Source of the DNA: Actinomycetales bacterium
Lineage (GTDB): Bacteria; Actinomycetota; Actinomycetes; Actinomycetales; Dermatophilaceae
Assembly (NCBI GenBank): GCA_002748155.1
Contig: PDRO01000003.1
Coordinates: forward strand, 1-64,000
Direction: 5' to 3'
Length of the DNA: 64,000 bases
Shown here: in pieces, positions 46,704-58,287 of the stretch
Layout of the letters: each line of letters opens with the position of its first letter
Position numbering within the stretch: position 1 is the first letter of the stretch
Notes under the pieces: generated by a model
Databases searched by the model: none
What the model was told of the DNA's origin: nothing
Seen by the model: only the letters and a program-made list of their open reading frames with translations
Program-made: the position numbers and the translations under genes

Positions 46704-47126
46704 ATGTCGGCGATCGTGTCCGGGACCGGAAACGTGCTGCGTCGCATGAATCCGCGCCGATGGGCTGCGCTTGCGGCGAGCCTGAGCGCGGTCGGCTATG
46801 TGTATGCCGTTTCCCCGGAGGTCCCCGGGCGCTATCTGCCTTGCCCGTCGTTCATCCTGACCGGCACGTATTGCCCAGGGTGTGGGGGCCTGCGTTCGGC
46901 GCACGCACTCATGCACGGTGACCTCGTGTTGAGCCTGCAACGCAACCCACTGGTCTTGCCATTGCTCATCGTGCTCGTCGTGGGGGGAATCGTATGGTGG
47001 CGTCGTGGGCGTCCGGTATTGCGGATCGACCCCTCAGGCTGGCGCTTCCGGCTAACCATGGTGGGCATCGCCCTTTTCTGGATCGCTCGGAACCTGCCCG
47101 GTTTAGGGTGGCTCGCGCCGACCTGA
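46704..47126 (+). CDS. DUF2752 membrane protein, copy 2
   Basis: The 140-residue protein starts at ATG 46704, 12 bases after copy 1. It keeps the same core: LPCPSFILTGTYCPGCGGLRSAHALMHGD, NPLVLPLLIVLV and the ending FWIARNLPGLGWLAP. Two copies side by side point to gene duplication, perhaps giving a heterodimer. The CPGCG pair and the N(P/L)xxxxP pattern are conserved in both. The 131 bases to trpC contain a probable separate promoter, so this gene ends the hisI-trpE transcript group. Confidence 0.8.
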   Translation: MSAIVSGTGNVLRRMNPRRWAALAASLSAVGYVYAVSPEVPGRYLPCPSFILTGTYCPGCGGLRSAHALMHGDLVLSLQRNPLVLPLLIVLVVGGIVWWRRGRPVLRIDPSGWRFRLTMVGIALFWIARNLPGLGWLAPT

Positions 47127-47257
47127 TCGAGCGGAGCCGGCAGAGCAACGTCCGTCCGACAGCGAGGTCTGCCGGTTGATGGCGGTGGCTCCGTGTCGGG
47201 GCGCACGATCGGTGGACGGCATGCTCGGTCGTGCTCCGATTCCCGTAGCCTGAGCTG

Positions 47258-48088
47258 GTGGCCGACTCAGCCCAGTCCGTGCTCGACAGCATTGTCGCCG
47301 GCGTGCGCGAAGACCTCGCCGAGCGGATGCGGCATACCTCGTGGGACGAGTTGCAGGAGCAGATCGCATGCCGGCCACCGGCTCTCGACGCCTGGGCGGC
47401 CCTGACCGGCACGGCCGGCGTCTCGGTGATTGCCGAGGTCAAGCGGGCCAGCCCGAGCAAGGGTGCCTTGGCCGACATCGCCGATCCTGCAGCGCTTGCC
47501 GGCGAGTATGCCGCCGGCGGAGCCGCTGCGGTGTCGGTGCTGACCGAGCAACGCCGCTTCAACGGCTCGCTCGACGATCTCGACGCAGTCCGTGCACGGG
47601 TGTCAGTGCCGGTGCTGCGCAAGGACTTCATGGTGCAGCCCTACCAAATCCTCGAAGCTCGCGCGCATGGTGCCGACATCGTCCTGCTCATCGTCGCCGC
47701 GCTCAGCGACGACCAGTTGGTGACGATGCTCGAACAAGCCGAGTCCTTGGGCATGACCGCCCTCGTCGAAGTGCATGACGAGACTGAGACCCGCCGAGCG
47801 GTTGACGCCGGAGCCGAAGTCATCGGCGTGAATGCCCGCAATCTCAAGACCCTCGACGTCGATCGGTCGGTGTTCGCCCGGTTGCGGCGGCTCATCCCGG
47901 ATTCAGTGATCGCGGTCGCCGAGAGCGGGATCCGTGGGGTCAGTGATGTCACCGAGTATGCCGCTGCCGGAGCTCGCGCCGTGCTCGTCGGGGAGGCGCT
48001 GGTCACCGGGGGTGACCCCCGTGGGGCCGTCCAGCAGTTCACGAGTGTTCGGCTGCGACACGAGAATCCGACAGGAGATACCCGATGA
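47258..48088 (+). CDS. trpC: Indole-3-glycerol phosphate synthase
   Basis: TrpC closes the indole ring from CdRP. GTG 47258 lies 6 bases after TAGCCT, a likely -10 box, which would make a leaderless trpCBA mRNA. The 276-residue TIM barrel shows [19 protein letters not shown] (catalytic Glu and Lys), [30 protein letters not shown] (catalytic Lys), [33 protein letters not shown] and [13 protein letters not shown]. It overlaps trpB by 4 bases. The gene for the preceding enzyme, TrpD, is not in the window. Confidence 0.96.
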   Translation: MADSAQSVLDSIVAGVREDLAERMRHTSWDELQEQIACRPPALDAWAALTGTAGVSVIAEVKRASPSKGALADIADPAALAGEYAAGGAAAVSVLTEQRRFNGSLDDLDAVRARVSVPVLRKDFMVQPYQILEARAHGADIVLLIVAALSDDQLVTMLEQAESLGMTALVEVHDETETRRAVDAGAEVIGVNARNLKTLDVDRSVFARLRRLIPDSVIAVAESGIRGVSDVTEYAAAGARAVLVGEALVTGGDPRGAVQQFTSVRLRHENPTGDTR

Positions 48089-49359
48089 CCGGTGATGCCG
48101 ATCCGCTCGGGCGGCCCAGGCCCGACACGCGGCTGGGCCGGTTCGGCGAGTTCGGGGGTCGGTACGTGCCGGAGGCCCTCATCCCGGCCCTCGAACAGCT
48201 CGACGACGTGCGCCGGAAGGCTGCCCTCGACCCCGAGTTCGTCGGTGAGCTGGAGCGACTGCATCGCACGTATACCGGACGCCCCTCGATCCTCACCGAA
48301 GTGCCGCGATTCGCCGAGCATTGCGGCGGAGCCCGGGTGCTGCTCAAACGTGAAGACCTCAACCACACCGGCTCGCACAAGATCAACAACGTGCTCGGTC
48401 AGGCCCTGCTGACCAAACGCATGGGCAAGACTCGGGTGATCGCCGAGACCGGTGCGGGACAACACGGTGTCGCGACCGCAACAGCCGCCGCCCTGCTCGG
48501 GCTTGAGTGTGTCGTCTACATGGGCAAGGTCGACACCGAGCGGCAGGCCCTCAACGTCGCACGAATGCGTCTGCTCGGCGCCGACGTGGTCCCGGTGACC
48601 AACGGCAGCCAGACCCTGAAAGACGCGGTCAACGAAGCGTTGCGCGACTGGGTTGCCAACGTCGACTCCACCCACTACGTGCTCGGCACCGTGACTGGGC
48701 CACATCCTTTTCCGGAGCTCGTTCGCGACTTCCACCGGATCATCGGCATCGAAGCCCGCGCCCAGGTGCTCGACCTCATCGGTCGGCTACCCGATGCCGT
48801 GCTCGCGTGTGTCGGCGGAGGATCCAACGCCATCGGCATCTTCCACCGCTTCCTCGACGATGCCTCGGTGCGCCTGGTGGGTCTGGAGGCCGGGGGAGAC
48901 GGCGTCCACAGTGGCCGTCACGCCGCCCGCTTCTCCGGTGGCAGCCAGGGGGTGTTGCACGGGGCCGCCAGCTACGTGCTCCAGGACGACGACGGCCAGA
49001 CGGTCGAGTCGTCCTCGATCTCGGCCGGCCTCGACTACCCGAGCGTCGGTCCTGAGCACGCTCAGCTCTTCGACAGCGGCCGGGCCGAGTACCGCCCGGT
49101 CACCGACGCCGAAGCGATGACGGCCTTCCGGCTGCTCTGCCGAACGGAGGGCATCATGCCCGCGTTGGAGAGCGCTCACGCGCTCGCCGGTGCGATGACG
49201 CTCGGGCGCGAGCTCGGCCCCGAGGCCGTGCTGCTTGTGTCGCTGTCCGGCCGTGGCGACAAGGACGTGCAGACCGCCGCAGCCTGGTTCGGCCTGCTGC
49301 CCGCCACCGAGCCGGGCACCCCCGCTGCCGACACCGAGTCCGCAGGAGGCATGCCATGA
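48085..49359 (+). CDS. trpB: Tryptophan synthase beta chain
   Basis: TrpB joins indole and serine using pyridoxal phosphate. ATG 48085 overlaps trpC; the protein is 424 residues. Motifs: [16 protein letters not shown] at the start, [20 protein letters not shown] with the PLP lysine, [17 protein letters not shown] (indole/serine loop), [15 protein letters not shown] (phosphate-binding GGGSN), [14 protein letters not shown], and [14 protein letters not shown] near the end. It lacks the TrpB2-type extension, so it is the standard form that pairs with the TrpA encoded next. Overlaps on both sides couple trpC-trpB-trpA translation. Confidence 0.97.
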   Translation: MTGDADPLGRPRPDTRLGRFGEFGGRYVPEALIPALEQLDDVRRKAALDPEFVGELERLHRTYTGRPSILTEVPRFAEHCGGARVLLKREDLNHTGSHKINNVLGQALLTKRMGKTRVIAETGAGQHGVATATAAALLGLECVVYMGKVDTERQALNVARMRLLGADVVPVTNGSQTLKDAVNEALRDWVANVDSTHYVLGTVTGPHPFPELVRDFHRIIGIEARAQVLDLIGRLPDAVLACVGGGSNAIGIFHRFLDDASVRLVGLEAGGDGVHSGRHAARFSGGSQGVLHGAASYVLQDDDGQTVESSSISAGLDYPSVGPEHAQLFDSGRAEYRPVTDAEAMTAFRLLCRTEGIMPALESAHALAGAMTLGRELGPEAVLLVSLSGRGDKDVQTAAAWFGLLPATEPGTPAADTESAGGMP

Positions 49360-50153
49360 GCCCGGGCGCCGAGGTGCTCCGCCACTGCCGCGACGAAGGC
49401 CGGGCTGCCCTGATCGGCTACCTGCCGGTCGGTTTCCCGAGTGTCACCGGCTCGATCGAGGCCATGCTCGCCATGGTCGAGGCCGGGGTCGACATCGTCG
49501 AAGTCGGTCTGCCCTACTCCGACCCGCTGATGGACGGCCCGGTCATCCAACGGGCCACCGAGGCAGCGCTGGACGCCGGCACCCGGGTCGACGACGTGTT
49601 CACCGCCGTGCGAGTGCTCGCCGGCGCCGGCACGCCGGCATACGTCATGACCTATTGGAACCTCGTGCGCAACCGCGGCGTCGAGCGCTTCGCCGCCGAC
49701 CTCGCCGGGGCAGGCGGCTCGGGCCTGATCACTCCCGACCTGATCCCCGACGAAGCGGGCGACTGGCTCGTCGCCGCCGACACCCACGGCCTGGACCGGG
49801 TCTTCCTCGTCGCACCCTCGTCGACACCGGAACGATTGCAGATCGCCACCGACGCCAGCCGCGGATTCGTCTACGCGGCCTCGACCATGGGGGTCACCGG
49901 CACCCGCGAGAGCGTCGGGTCGGCGGCCGAAGGGCTGGTCGAGCGCACCCGGGCCGTGTTGGGGGAGCGGGAGTTGGCCGTCTGCGTCGGCCTCGGGGTC
50001 TCCACCCGGGTCCAGGCAGCCGACGTCTCCCGGTTCGCCGATGGGGTGATCGTCGGTTCGGCGCTGGTCCGAGCACTCGGTGCCGGCGACGGGTTGACCG
50101 CGCTACGCGAGCTGACCGCCGAGCTAGCGGCCGGAGTACGCGAAGGCCGCTGA
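49356..50153 (+). CDS. trpA: Tryptophan synthase alpha chain
   Basis: TrpA splits indole-3-glycerol phosphate into indole and glyceraldehyde-3-phosphate. ATG 49356 overlaps trpB; the protein is 265 residues. The TIM barrel has [31 protein letters not shown] (catalytic Glu and Asp), [60 protein letters not shown] and the phosphate site [28 protein letters not shown]. Indole is passed straight to TrpB through the complex tunnel. It ends the trp operon. Confidence 0.96.
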   Translation: MSPGAEVLRHCRDEGRAALIGYLPVGFPSVTGSIEAMLAMVEAGVDIVEVGLPYSDPLMDGPVIQRATEAALDAGTRVDDVFTAVRVLAGAGTPAYVMTYWNLVRNRGVERFAADLAGAGGSGLITPDLIPDEAGDWLVAADTHGLDRVFLVAPSSTPERLQIATDASRGFVYAASTMGVTGTRESVGSAAEGLVERTRAVLGERELAVCVGLGVSTRVQAADVSRFADGVIVGSALVRALGAGDGLTALRELTAELAAGVREGR

Positions 50154-50222
50154 AACGGCTCATCCGGCGCGCCGGGGGCCGCCATGACGCAGCACACGGC
50201 GGGGTGATGGACAATAGCCGGT

Positions 50223-51005
50223 ATGCCGCGTCCCGCTGTTTCCAACAATCCCGCCGCCACGTCCACGGGAGGCAGCAGCAAGCGGCTGCTCGCCGTGCTC
50301 ATCGTGCTGGGCATCGTCGTCGCCATTATGCTGGCGGTCTTGATCGGCGGGCGTAACTCCAGCGCCAGTGACGGGGACGCCGCGCCGACCGCCGAGGCTG
50401 GGAACAGCTCGAGTGCAGGCCAGTCGGCCGTTCCCCAAGGGGCGCTGGGTTTCGGGGAAGCGATGGTTGTCGGCCAGGCACGCGAGGGAGCCCCCACGCT
50501 CGACATCTACGAAGACCCCCAATGCCCGATGTGCGGTCGGTTCGAAGCGATCTTCGGTGAGACGATCAGGGACCTGGTCGAGTCGGGGGAGGCTCGAGTG
50601 CAGGTCCACACGATGAGTTTCCTCGACGTGAACCTGCGCAACGACTCGTCGCGACGCGCCGCCAACGCGATGTTCTGTGCCGCCGACCAAGGCGCCTTCG
50701 CCGAGTACGAGACCGCGGTGTTCCAAGGTCAACCGGCTCGGGAAGGCAGCGGCTGGACCGACGCCCAGCTCGAGCAGTTCGCCACCGACGTGGGGTTGCA
50801 GGGCAGCGAGCTGGACACCTGGCGGTCATGTCAGGAGTCGATGAAGTACCTCCCACACGTGGAGGCTCTGCAGGAAGCCAGCACGCGCAACGGGGTCAGG
50901 GGTACTCCGACGGTTCACCTCAACGGTGCGCCCCTCCAGCTCGGTGGGCTGACCCCGGAGCTGTTCCGCCAGCGGGTGCTGGGCCGCGAGCCAGCAGGTC
51001 CATAG
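50223..51005 (+). CDS. DsbA-like membrane-anchored thioredoxin-fold oxidoreductase
   Basis: The ATG at 50223 lies within the octamer GTATGCCG (50221-50228). The 260-residue protein has a basic start, one membrane helix (RLLAVLIVLGIVVAIMLAVLI, ~20-41), a Ser/Ala-rich linker and an extracellular thioredoxin domain of the DsbA/DsbG type. The active site is EDPQCPMCGRFEAIF (CxxC, residues ~101-104), the cis-proline block is NGVRGTPTVHLNG, and FCAADQGAFAEYETAVFQ belongs to the helical insertion. It probably forms or repairs disulfides in exported proteins. It lies between trpA and lgt with small gaps. Confidence 0.85.
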   Translation: MPRPAVSNNPAATSTGGSSKRLLAVLIVLGIVVAIMLAVLIGGRNSSASDGDAAPTAEAGNSSSAGQSAVPQGALGFGEAMVVGQAREGAPTLDIYEDPQCPMCGRFEAIFGETIRDLVESGEARVQVHTMSFLDVNLRNDSSRRAANAMFCAADQGAFAEYETAVFQGQPAREGSGWTDAQLEQFATDVGLQGSELDTWRSCQESMKYLPHVEALQEASTRNGVRGTPTVHLNGAPLQLGGLTPELFRQRVLGREPAGP

Positions 51006-51008
51006 CCC

Positions 51009-51932
51009 ATGCTCAACACCGTGGTCTCCGTAGGGGTCGGCACGGGTCAGGTCCTGCCTGAGTTGCTGCCATTCGAGATCCCCAGCCCGACGAGCGGGGT
51101 CTGGTGGCTCGGCCCGATCCCGATCCGTGGCTACGCGCTCAGCATCCTGACCGGCATCGTCGTCGCGGTCTGGGTGACCAGGCGTCGTCTCCAGGCGCGC
51201 ACCGGTGATGGGAACAAAGTGCTCGACGTGGCCGCCTGGGCCGTCCCCTTCGGGATTCTCGGCGGCCGGATCTACCACCTCATCACCACTCCACAGCCCT
51301 ACTTCGGTGCTGGTGGTGACCCATGGAAGGCCTTCCGGGTCTGGGAGGGCGGCTTGGGCATCTGGGGCGCCATCGCCATGGGGGCACTCGGCGCGTGGCT
51401 CGGCTGTCGCCGTGCCGGAGTGCGCTTCGCCGACTTCGCCGACGCCGCAGCGCCGGGCCTGTTCGTCGCGCAGGCTCTGGGGCGGGTGGGCAACTACTTC
51501 AACAACGAGATCTACGGACCGGCCACCGACCTGCCGTGGGCCCTGCGGATCTACCATTGGGATGCCCAGGCGGGCCACGCCGTGTTCGACGCTGCGGGCG
51601 ATCCGATCGTCAAGGGCCTCTATCACCCGACGTTCCTCTATGAGGGGCTGTGGTGCCTGTTCATGGCAGGTCTGCTGCTGTGGGTGGACCGGCGCCGTGA
51701 CTTGCGCCCCGGCCAGGTCTTCGCGCTCGTGCCGGCCGGCTACGCCCTCGGTCGCCTCCCGATCGAGCTGATCCGCACCGACGAGGCCAACCACATCCTC
51801 GGAATGCGGGTCAACGTCTGGGTGTCGATCTTCGTGTTCCTCCTCGGGATCTGGCTCTACCGCCGGGCCGGCCGGACCACCGTCCGCGAAGCGGCCGAGG
51901 AGTCGCCGGACTCGTCGTCCGCACCGGCCTGA
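51009..51932 (+). CDS. lgt: Prolipoprotein diacylglyceryl transferase
   Basis: Lgt adds diacylglycerol to the lipobox cysteine of lipoproteins, such as those encoded at 17908 and 35254. The 307-residue protein starts at ATG 51009, 4 bases after the thioredoxin gene. Seven membrane helices; motifs: PIPIRGYALSILTGIVVAVW, GILGGRIYHLITTPQPYFG (catalytic His region), VWEGGLGIWGAIAMG, the Lgt signature ALGRVGNYFNNEIYGPATDL, and HPTFLYEGLWCLFMA. A short charged tail of ~30 residues follows. The gene order trpCBA-dsbA-lgt-gltBD-pyk is common in related actinobacteria. Confidence 0.96.
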   Translation: MLNTVVSVGVGTGQVLPELLPFEIPSPTSGVWWLGPIPIRGYALSILTGIVVAVWVTRRRLQARTGDGNKVLDVAAWAVPFGILGGRIYHLITTPQPYFGAGGDPWKAFRVWEGGLGIWGAIAMGALGAWLGCRRAGVRFADFADAAAPGLFVAQALGRVGNYFNNEIYGPATDLPWALRIYHWDAQAGHAVFDAAGDPIVKGLYHPTFLYEGLWCLFMAGLLLWVDRRRDLRPGQVFALVPAGYALGRLPIELIRTDEANHILGMRVNVWVSIFVFLLGIWLYRRAGRTTVREAAEESPDSSSAPA

Positions 51933-52008
51933 TCCGGGCCGCAGGCCAGCCGGTCGGCACGCGATCGATGCGTGGTCGGCCGACGACCTGGAACCCGTAG
52001 AGCCGAAT

Positions 52009-52036
52009 TTGGGTGGGCTGGTAGCTCGGGTATCCT
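52009..52036 (+). promoter_or_regulatory. Candidate gltB promoter
   Basis: TTGGGT (52009-52014) and TATCCT (52031-52036) are 16 bases apart in the 207-base gap before gltB, leaving an untranslated leader of ~95 bases. The -35 box is one base off the ideal TTGACx class. Leader hairpins were not resolved. Confidence 0.4.
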
Positions 52037-52139
52037 GGCTCGGCTGGCCATGGCCGTCCAGCTCGATTCTTGGTGGCCGGTTGCGGCCCCGTCACCCGGC
52101 CCGAGGGGCCCCAGGACCTGTCAGGACGGTGAGGCGTTG

Positions 52140-55100
52140 ATGTCCCAACCGCGCACCCTTTTCTCGGCTCAGCCTGTCGATCAAGGGCTTTACCGCCGGG
52201 AGCGGGAGCACGACGCCTGCGGGGTCGCCATGGTGGCTACCCTGCGCGGTAGCGTCGGCCACGACATCGTCGTGCAGGCCCTTACTGCACTGCGCAACCT
52301 CGATCACCGCGGCGCCACCGGGGCGGACCCCAGCGTCGGCGACGGCGCCGGCATACTCACCCAGATCCCCGATCGGTTGTTGCGTGAGGCCGTTCGCGAG
52401 AGCCTCGACCTCGAGTTGCCCGCGCCCGGTGCGTATGCCGTGGGGATGGCGTTCCTGCCGGCCGTCGCCGGGGTGCGCGCTGAGGCGATCACCCGGATCG
52501 AGACGATCGCCGCCCAGGAGGGATTGACGGTGCTCGGCTGGCGCGACGTGCCGGTCACGCCGTACCTCGTCGGCGACATGGCCCGCGCGGTGATGCCCCA
52601 TTTCGCCCAGCTTTTCGTCGCCGACGCTGCGGCAGCGGGTGAGGATCAGAGCGTCGCTGCCCGCACCGGGCTCGAGCTTGACCGGCAGGTCTACGGGTTG
52701 CGCAAGCGGGCCGAGCACGAGGCACACGTCTACTTCGCGTCCCTGTCGGCCCGCACCCTGGTCTACAAGGGGATGCTCACGACCGGCCAGCTCGAGCCCT
52801 TCTTCCCGGACCTGTCCGACAGCCGCTACGAGACCGAGTTGGCGCTCGTGCATTCGCGGTTCTCGACCAACACGTTCCCGTCGTGGCCGCTGTCGCACCC
52901 CCATCGGATCATCGCCCACAACGGCGAGATCAACACCGTCAAGGGCAACCGCAACTGGATGCGAGCCCGCGAGTCACTGCTGCAGTCCGACGTGATCCCC
53001 GGCGACCTCCAGCGGCTCAGCCCGATCTGCACACCGGGAGCTTCCGATTCGGCGTCGTTCGACGAGGTGGTCGAGCTGCTGCATCTCGGCGGGCGATCGC
53101 TGCCGCACGCGGTGCTCATGATGATCCCGGAGGCCTGGGAGAACCACGAAGACATGGATCCGGCCCGGCGGGCCTTCTACCAGTACCACGCGAACTTCAT
53201 GGAGCCGTGGGACGGACCGGCTTGTGTCACCTTTACCGATGGCACGTTGATCGGGGCGGTGCTGGACCGCAACGGTCTCCGGCCGGGCCGGTATGCCGTG
53301 ACCGATGACGGGATGGTCGTGCTCGCCTCCGAAACAGGGGTGCTCGATCTCGACCCGGCCCGGGTCGTGCGGCGAGGCAGGTTGCAGCCTGGCCGGATGT
53401 TCCTCGTCGACACCGAGCACGGCCGGCTGGTCAGCGACGACGAGGTCAAGGCCGAACTGGCCGCGGCACTGCCCTACGACGAGTGGCTGCATGCCGGCCT
53501 GATCCACCTGTCCGACTTGCCCGAGCGCGAGCACATCGTGTATCCCGCCAAGTCGGTGGCCCGGCGCCAGCAGGCTTTCGGCTATACCCAGGAGGAGCTG
53601 CGCATCCTCGTCTCGCCGATGGCGCGCACCGGCATGGAGGCGATCGGCTCCATGGGCACCGACACCCCGATCGCCGTCTTGTCCAACCGGCCGCGGTTGC
53701 TCTTCGACTACTTCACCCAGCTGTTCGCCCAGGTGACCAATCCTCCGTTGGATGCGATCCGTGAAGAACTCGTCACGTCGCTCGGGGCGGTGATCGGGCC
53801 GGAGACCAACCTGCTTGCCGACCACCCGTCGCAGGCCCGCAAGGTCGTTCTTCCCTTCCCAGTCATCGACAACGACGAGCTGGCCAAGATCGTGCACATC
53901 AACGCCGACGGTGACTTGCCCGGCTTCGCCACCCACGTGGTCCGCGGCCTCTACGACGTCCACGGCGGTGCAGCCGCGATGGAGACCCGGCTGGAGGAGA
54001 TCTTCCGCGAGGTCTCCGCAGCGATCTCACGGGGCGTGCGTTTCGTCGTGCTGTCGGATCGTGACTCCGGTCGTGACCTCGCGCCGATCCCGTCACTGTT
54101 GCTCACCTCTGCGGTGCATCACCACCTGATCCGTCAGAAGACGAGGACCCAGGTCGGGTTGATCGTCGAAGCCGGCGACGTGCGTGAGGTGCACCATGTC
54201 GCCCTGCTCATCGGGTTCGGGGCCGCCGCGGTCAACCCCTACCTGGCGATGGAGTCTGTAGAAGACTTGGTCCGTCGGGGTGCCCTCACCGGAGTCACGC
54301 CTCAGAAAGCCGTCGCCAATCTGATCAAGGCACTCGGCAAGGGCGTGCTCAAGGTGATGTCCAAGATGGGTATCTCCACCGTGGCCTCCTACTGTGGCGC
54401 GCAGGTTTTCGAGGCGATCGGGTTGTCCCAAGAGCTCGTCGACCGTTACTTCACGGGCACCGAGAGCCAACTCGGTGGAATCGGGCTGGACGTCATCGCC
54501 GCCGAATCGGCCGCTCGGCACGCCGTGGCCTACCCACCCGAAGGCGTGTACAACCCGCACCGCACCCTGTGGGTCGGCGGCGAATACCAGTGGCGTCGTG
54601 AGGGGGAGCCGCACCTTTTCGACCCCGACACCGTCTTCCGGCTGCAGCACGGCACCCGGCAGCGGCGGTATGACATCTTCAAGCAATACAGCGACCGGGT
54701 CAACGAGCACTCCACCCGGCTGATGACCCTGCGGGGGTTGTTCGACTTCGCCGGCGAAGCGGTCACCGGCCGGGCACCGATCGACATTTCCGAGGTCGAG
54801 CCGGTCAGTGAGATCGTCAAGCGGTTCTCTACGGGGGCGATGTCCTACGGCTCGATCAGCCGTGAGGCCCACGAGACCTTGGCCATCGCGATGAACCGCA
54901 TCGGTGGCAAGTCGAACACCGGTGAAGGCGGCGAAGACGAGGACCGGCTTCTCGATCCGCGGCGGCGCTCCGCGATCAAACAGGTCGCGTCCGGGCGCTT
55001 CGGGGTCACCAGTCTCTACCTCGCCGAAAGCGACGACATCCAGATCAAGATGGCCCAAGGGGCCAAGCCCGGTGAGGGCGGACAGCTGCCGGGCAACAAG

Positions 55101-56732
55101 GTCTATCCCTGGGTGGCCAAGACCCGTCACTCGACACCGGGCGTCGGCTTGATCAGCCCGCCACCACACCACGACATCTATTCGATCGAGGATCTCGCCC
55201 AGCTGATCCACGACTTGAAGAACGCCAATCCCCAAGCGCGGATCCACGTCAAGTTGGTGTCCGAGATCGGGGTCGGCACGGTCGCCGCGGGAGTGTCGAA
55301 GGCGCACGCCGACGTCGTGCTCATTTCCGGACACGACGGTGGCACCGGTGCCTCCCCGTTGACTTCACTCAAACACGCCGGTGCGCCGTGGGAGCTTGGT
55401 CTGGCCGAAACACATCAGACGTTGCGGCTCAACGGGCTCCGCGACCGGATCGTGGTGCAGACCGACGGACAGCTCAAGACCGGGCGTGACGTGATGATCG
55501 CGGCGTTGCTCGGCGCGGAGGAGTTCGGCTTCTCGACGGCCCCGCTGGTCGTCAGCGGTTGCGTGATGATGCGGGTCTGTCACCTCGACACCTGCCCGGT
55601 CGGGGTGGCCACCCAGAACCCGGAACTGCGGGCCCGGTTCTCCGGCAAGCCCGAGTTCGTCGAGACCTTCTTCGAATACATCGCAGAAGAAGTCCGCGAA
55701 CACCTGGCCCAACTGGGCTTCCGCACCCTGGAAGAGGCGGTCGGGCAGGTCGGGTCGCTGGTGACCGACAAGGCGGTGTCGCACTGGAAGGCCAGTGGAC
55801 TCGACCTGCGCCCGATCCTCGCCGAGGTCGAGGATCCGACCGGGGGCACGGCATACCAGAGCGTGACCCAGGACCACGGCCTGGAGAAGGCCCTCGACCA
55901 CCATCTCATCGCGTTGGCCCGGCCTGCACTCGACCACGGCGAACCGGTTCGTGGTGGCGTCGCCGTGCGCAACGTCAACCGCACGGTCGGCACCATGCTC
56001 GGCAACGCGGTGATCAGCGCGCATCCCCACGGACTGCCCGACGGGACGATCGAGTTGACGATGACCGGCTCGGGCGGTCAATCGTTCGGGGCGTTCCTGC
56101 CGGTCGGGGTCACCTTGACCCTCTTCGGGGACAGCAACGACTACCTCGGCAAAGGACTCTCCGGTGGACGGATCGTCGTCCGACCGGATCGGGCCGCCCA
56201 CTACCCCGCCGAGGACAACGTCATCGCCGGCAACGTCATCGGCTACGGTGCGACCGGCGGCGAGATCTTCCTGCGGGGACGGGTCGGGGAGCGGTTCTGC
56301 GTACGCAACTCCGGGGTGACCGCGGTTGTCGAGGGTGTCGGCGACCATGGGTGCGAGTACATGACCGGTGGCCGGGTGCTCGTGTTGGGCAGCACCGGAC
56401 GCAACTTCGCGGCCGGCATGTCCGGTGGGGTCGCCTACGTGCTCGACCTTCGGCCCGAGCGGGTCAACCCCGAGTTGGTCGACGTGATGCCGCTGCGGCA
56501 GTCCGATGTCCCGATCGTGCGTGAGCTGCTGCACGCCCACGTCACCCGGACCGAATCGCCGGTGGCTCAGCAGCTCCTCGACGACTGGGAGGCTGCGGTC
56601 ACCCGGTTCACGCTCGTGCTGCCGCGGGCCTATCAGCAGGTGCTCGACATCCGGGCCGGGGCGACGGACGAGGGACTCGACCCCGACGGCTCGGAGGTCT
56701 GGAACAGGATCATGGAGGCATCCCGTGGCTGA
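52140..56732 (+). CDS. gltB: Glutamate synthase large subunit
   Basis: GltB makes two glutamates from glutamine and 2-oxoglutarate. ATG 52140 (GAGG upstream) gives 1530 residues. A ~26-residue propeptide precedes the nucleophile in [16 protein letters not shown]; it must be cleaved to expose Cys27. The N-terminal amidotransferase domain has [27 protein letters not shown]. The FMN synthase domain has [47 protein letters not shown] and the [3Fe-4S] cysteines in [18 protein letters not shown]. The C-terminal beta-helix (GXXGXXXG pattern) follows. It overlaps gltD by 8 bases. Confidence 0.97.
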   Translation: MSQPRTLFSAQPVDQGLYRREREHDACGVAMVATLRGSVGHDIVVQALTALRNLDHRGATGADPSVGDGAGILTQIPDRLLREAVRESLDLELPAPGAYAVGMAFLPAVAGVRAEAITRIETIAAQEGLTVLGWRDVPVTPYLVGDMARAVMPHFAQLFVADAAAAGEDQSVAARTGLELDRQVYGLRKRAEHEAHVYFASLSARTLVYKGMLTTGQLEPFFPDLSDSRYETELALVHSRFSTNTFPSWPLSHPHRIIAHNGEINTVKGNRNWMRARESLLQSDVIPGDLQRLSPICTPGASDSASFDEVVELLHLGGRSLPHAVLMMIPEAWENHEDMDPARRAFYQYHANFMEPWDGPACVTFTDGTLIGAVLDRNGLRPGRYAVTDDGMVVLASETGVLDLDPARVVRRGRLQPGRMFLVDTEHGRLVSDDEVKAELAAALPYDEWLHAGLIHLSDLPEREHIVYPAKSVARRQQAFGYTQEELRILVSPMARTGMEAIGSMGTDTPIAVLSNRPRLLFDYFTQLFAQVTNPPLDAIREELVTSLGAVIGPETNLLADHPSQARKVVLPFPVIDNDELAKIVHINADGDLPGFATHVVRGLYDVHGGAAAMETRLEEIFREVSAAISRGVRFVVLSDRDSGRDLAPIPSLLLTSAVHHHLIRQKTRTQVGLIVEAGDVREVHHVALLIGFGAAAVNPYLAMESVEDLVRRGALTGVTPQKAVANLIKALGKGVLKVMSKMGISTVASYCGAQVFEAIGLSQELVDRYFTGTESQLGGIGLDVIAAESAARHAVAYPPEGVYNPHRTLWVGGEYQWRREGEPHLFDPDTVFRLQHGTRQRRYDIFKQYSDRVNEHSTRLMTLRGLFDFAGEAVTGRAPIDISEVEPVSEIVKRFSTGAMSYGSISREAHETLAIAMNRIGGKSNTGEGGEDEDRLLDPRRRSAIKQVASGRFGVTSLYLAESDDIQIKMAQGAKPGEGGQLPGNKVYPWVAKTRHSTPGVGLISPPPHHDIYSIEDLAQLIHDLKNANPQARIHVKLVSEIGVGTVAAGVSKAHADVVLISGHDGGTGASPLTSLKHAGAPWELGLAETHQTLRLNGLRDRIVVQTDGQLKTGRDVMIAALLGAEEFGFSTAPLVVSGCVMMRVCHLDTCPVGVATQNPELRARFSGKPEFVETFFEYIAEEVREHLAQLGFRTLEEAVGQVGSLVTDKAVSHWKASGLDLRPILAEVEDPTGGTAYQSVTQDHGLEKALDHHLIALARPALDHGEPVRGGVAVRNVNRTVGTMLGNAVISAHPHGLPDGTIELTMTGSGGQSFGAFLPVGVTLTLFGDSNDYLGKGLSGGRIVVRPDRAAHYPAEDNVIAGNVIGYGATGGEIFLRGRVGERFCVRNSGVTAVVEGVGDHGCEYMTGGRVLVLGSTGRNFAAGMSGGVAYVLDLRPERVNPELVDVMPLRQSDVPIVRELLHAHVTRTESPVAQQLLDDWEAAVTRFTLVLPRAYQQVLDIRAGATDEGLDPDGSEVWNRIMEASRG

Positions 56733-58197
56733 CCCTCAAGGCTTCCTCAAGAACCGTGAGCGTGAACTGCCTGCCCGCCGTCCGGTCGACGTGCGGATCA
56801 CCGACTGGCACGAGGTCTACCAGCCGCAGGATCAAGGCGAGTTGCAGCGGCAGGCCAGTCGATGCATGGACTGTGGAATCCCGTTCTGCCACAGCGGATG
56901 TCCGCTCGGCAACCTCATCCCGGAGTGGAACGACCTGGCGTGGCGTGGCGATTGGGTTGAAGCCATCGAGCGACTGCACGCGACGAACAACTTCCCTGAG
57001 TTCACCGGACGGCTCTGTCCGGCACCGTGCGAGACGGCTTGCGTGCTCGGGATCAGCCAGCCCGCAGTGACCATCAAGCAGATCGAGGTCACCGTCATCG
57101 ACCGGGCCTTCGCCACCGGTTATGTTGCGCCGCACCCTCCGGAACGCCTCAGTGGTAAGACCGTCGCGGTCGTCGGATCCGGCCCGGCCGGGCTGGCCGC
57201 CGCTCAACAACTGACCCGGGCCGGGCACACCGTGGCCGTCTACGAGCGGGCAGACAGGCCGGGCGGGTTGCTGCGCTACGGGATCCCGGAATTCAAGCTG
57301 GAGAAGGCGGTCCTGGACCGCCGACTGGCCCAGATGGAGGCCGAAGGCACTCGCTTCCGTAGCGGAATTGACATCGGTGCCGACGTGACCGGCCAACAAC
57401 TACGGGCCCGCTACGACGCGGTCGTGCTGGCCATAGGGGCCTCCGTGCCTCGTGACCTGCCGGTTCCCGGGCGGGAGCTCGGCGGTATTCATCAGGCGAT
57501 GGACTATCTGCCGCAAGGGAATCGGCAAGCACTCGGCGAGCTGGACACCGTGGCGCCGGCCGACCGGATCGTCGCCACCGGCAAAGACGTGGTCGTGATC
57601 GGCGGTGGTGACACCGGAGCCGACTGCATCGGCACTGCACACCGGCAGGGTGCCCGCTCGGTGACTTCCCTGGAGATCCTGCCGCAGCCCGGCGACGACC
57701 GGCCGGAGAACCAGCCGTGGCCGACCTACCCGATGATCTACCGGGTGGCCAGCGCCCACGAGGAAGGCGGCGAGCGGTTGTATGCCGTGTCAACCGACGA
57801 GTTTGTCGGTGACGACCACGGTCAGGTCCGGGCGTTGCGGCTCCACGAGGTGGCCCTGCGCGACGGGCGGTTCGAACCAGTTCCCGGAACCGAACGTGAA
57901 CTGCCCGCCCAACTGGTGTTGTTGGCCATGGGTTTCCTCGGCCCACAAGCTGAAGGAGTCGTCACCCAGCTGGGCGTCGAGCTTGACGACCGGTCGAACA
58001 TCGTCCGGGACCGCTCCTACATGACGAGTGTCCCCGGGGTCTTCGTTGCCGGGGATGCCGGGCGTGGGCAATCGCTGATCGTCTGGGCGATCGCCGAGGG
58101 CCGCGCCGCCGCCAATGAGGTCGACACGTGGCTCACCGGCCTGCGCAGCCAGCTGCCCCGCCCCGTCAGCCCGACCGACCGCCCGTTGACGGTTTAA
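56725..58197 (+). CDS. gltD: Glutamate synthase small subunit
   Basis: GltD passes NADPH electrons to GltB. GTG 56725 follows GGAGG inside the end of gltB and gives 490 residues. The N-terminal cysteine clusters [20 protein letters not shown] and [12 protein letters not shown] bind two [4Fe-4S] centres. The FAD motif is [20 protein letters not shown], the NADPH motif is [20 protein letters not shown], and the last FAD block is [22 protein letters not shown]. Overlap of the genes ensures a 1:1 ratio. The stop codon is followed by a 0.9-kb region with hairpins. Confidence 0.97.
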   Translation: MADPQGFLKNRERELPARRPVDVRITDWHEVYQPQDQGELQRQASRCMDCGIPFCHSGCPLGNLIPEWNDLAWRGDWVEAIERLHATNNFPEFTGRLCPAPCETACVLGISQPAVTIKQIEVTVIDRAFATGYVAPHPPERLSGKTVAVVGSGPAGLAAAQQLTRAGHTVAVYERADRPGGLLRYGIPEFKLEKAVLDRRLAQMEAEGTRFRSGIDIGADVTGQQLRARYDAVVLAIGASVPRDLPVPGRELGGIHQAMDYLPQGNRQALGELDTVAPADRIVATGKDVVVIGGGDTGADCIGTAHRQGARSVTSLEILPQPGDDRPENQPWPTYPMIYRVASAHEEGGERLYAVSTDEFVGDDHGQVRALRLHEVALRDGRFEPVPGTERELPAQLVLLAMGFLGPQAEGVVTQLGVELDDRSNIVRDRSYMTSVPGVFVAGDAGRGQSLIVWAIAEGRAAANEVDTWLTGLRSQLPRPVSPTDRPLTV

Positions 58198-58255
58198 CCG
58201 GAATCCGCCGACGTTTCTGGGCCGACCGCCGCGTGGTGGGCTGCACGAAACCGTC

Positions 58256-58274
58256 GCGAGGTGGGGGGCCTCGC
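58256..58274. terminator. Hairpin downstream of gltD with six-C loop on the minus strand
   Basis: GCGAGG (58256-58261) and CCTCGC (58269-58274) enclose seven bases (TGGGGGG). As plus-strand RNA it may end the gltBD transcript 59 bases after the stop codon. Read on the minus strand, the loop is CCCCCCA, similar to one half of the actinobacterial 6C RNA motif; the second C-loop hairpin was not found. Confidence 0.4.
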
Positions 58275-58287
58275 CCCGCATGTAGCA

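Noticed and set aside
51933..52139. Riboswitch before gltB
   Set aside because: Only short dyads (for example CACGC/GCGTG) were seen; nothing matches a known riboswitch core.
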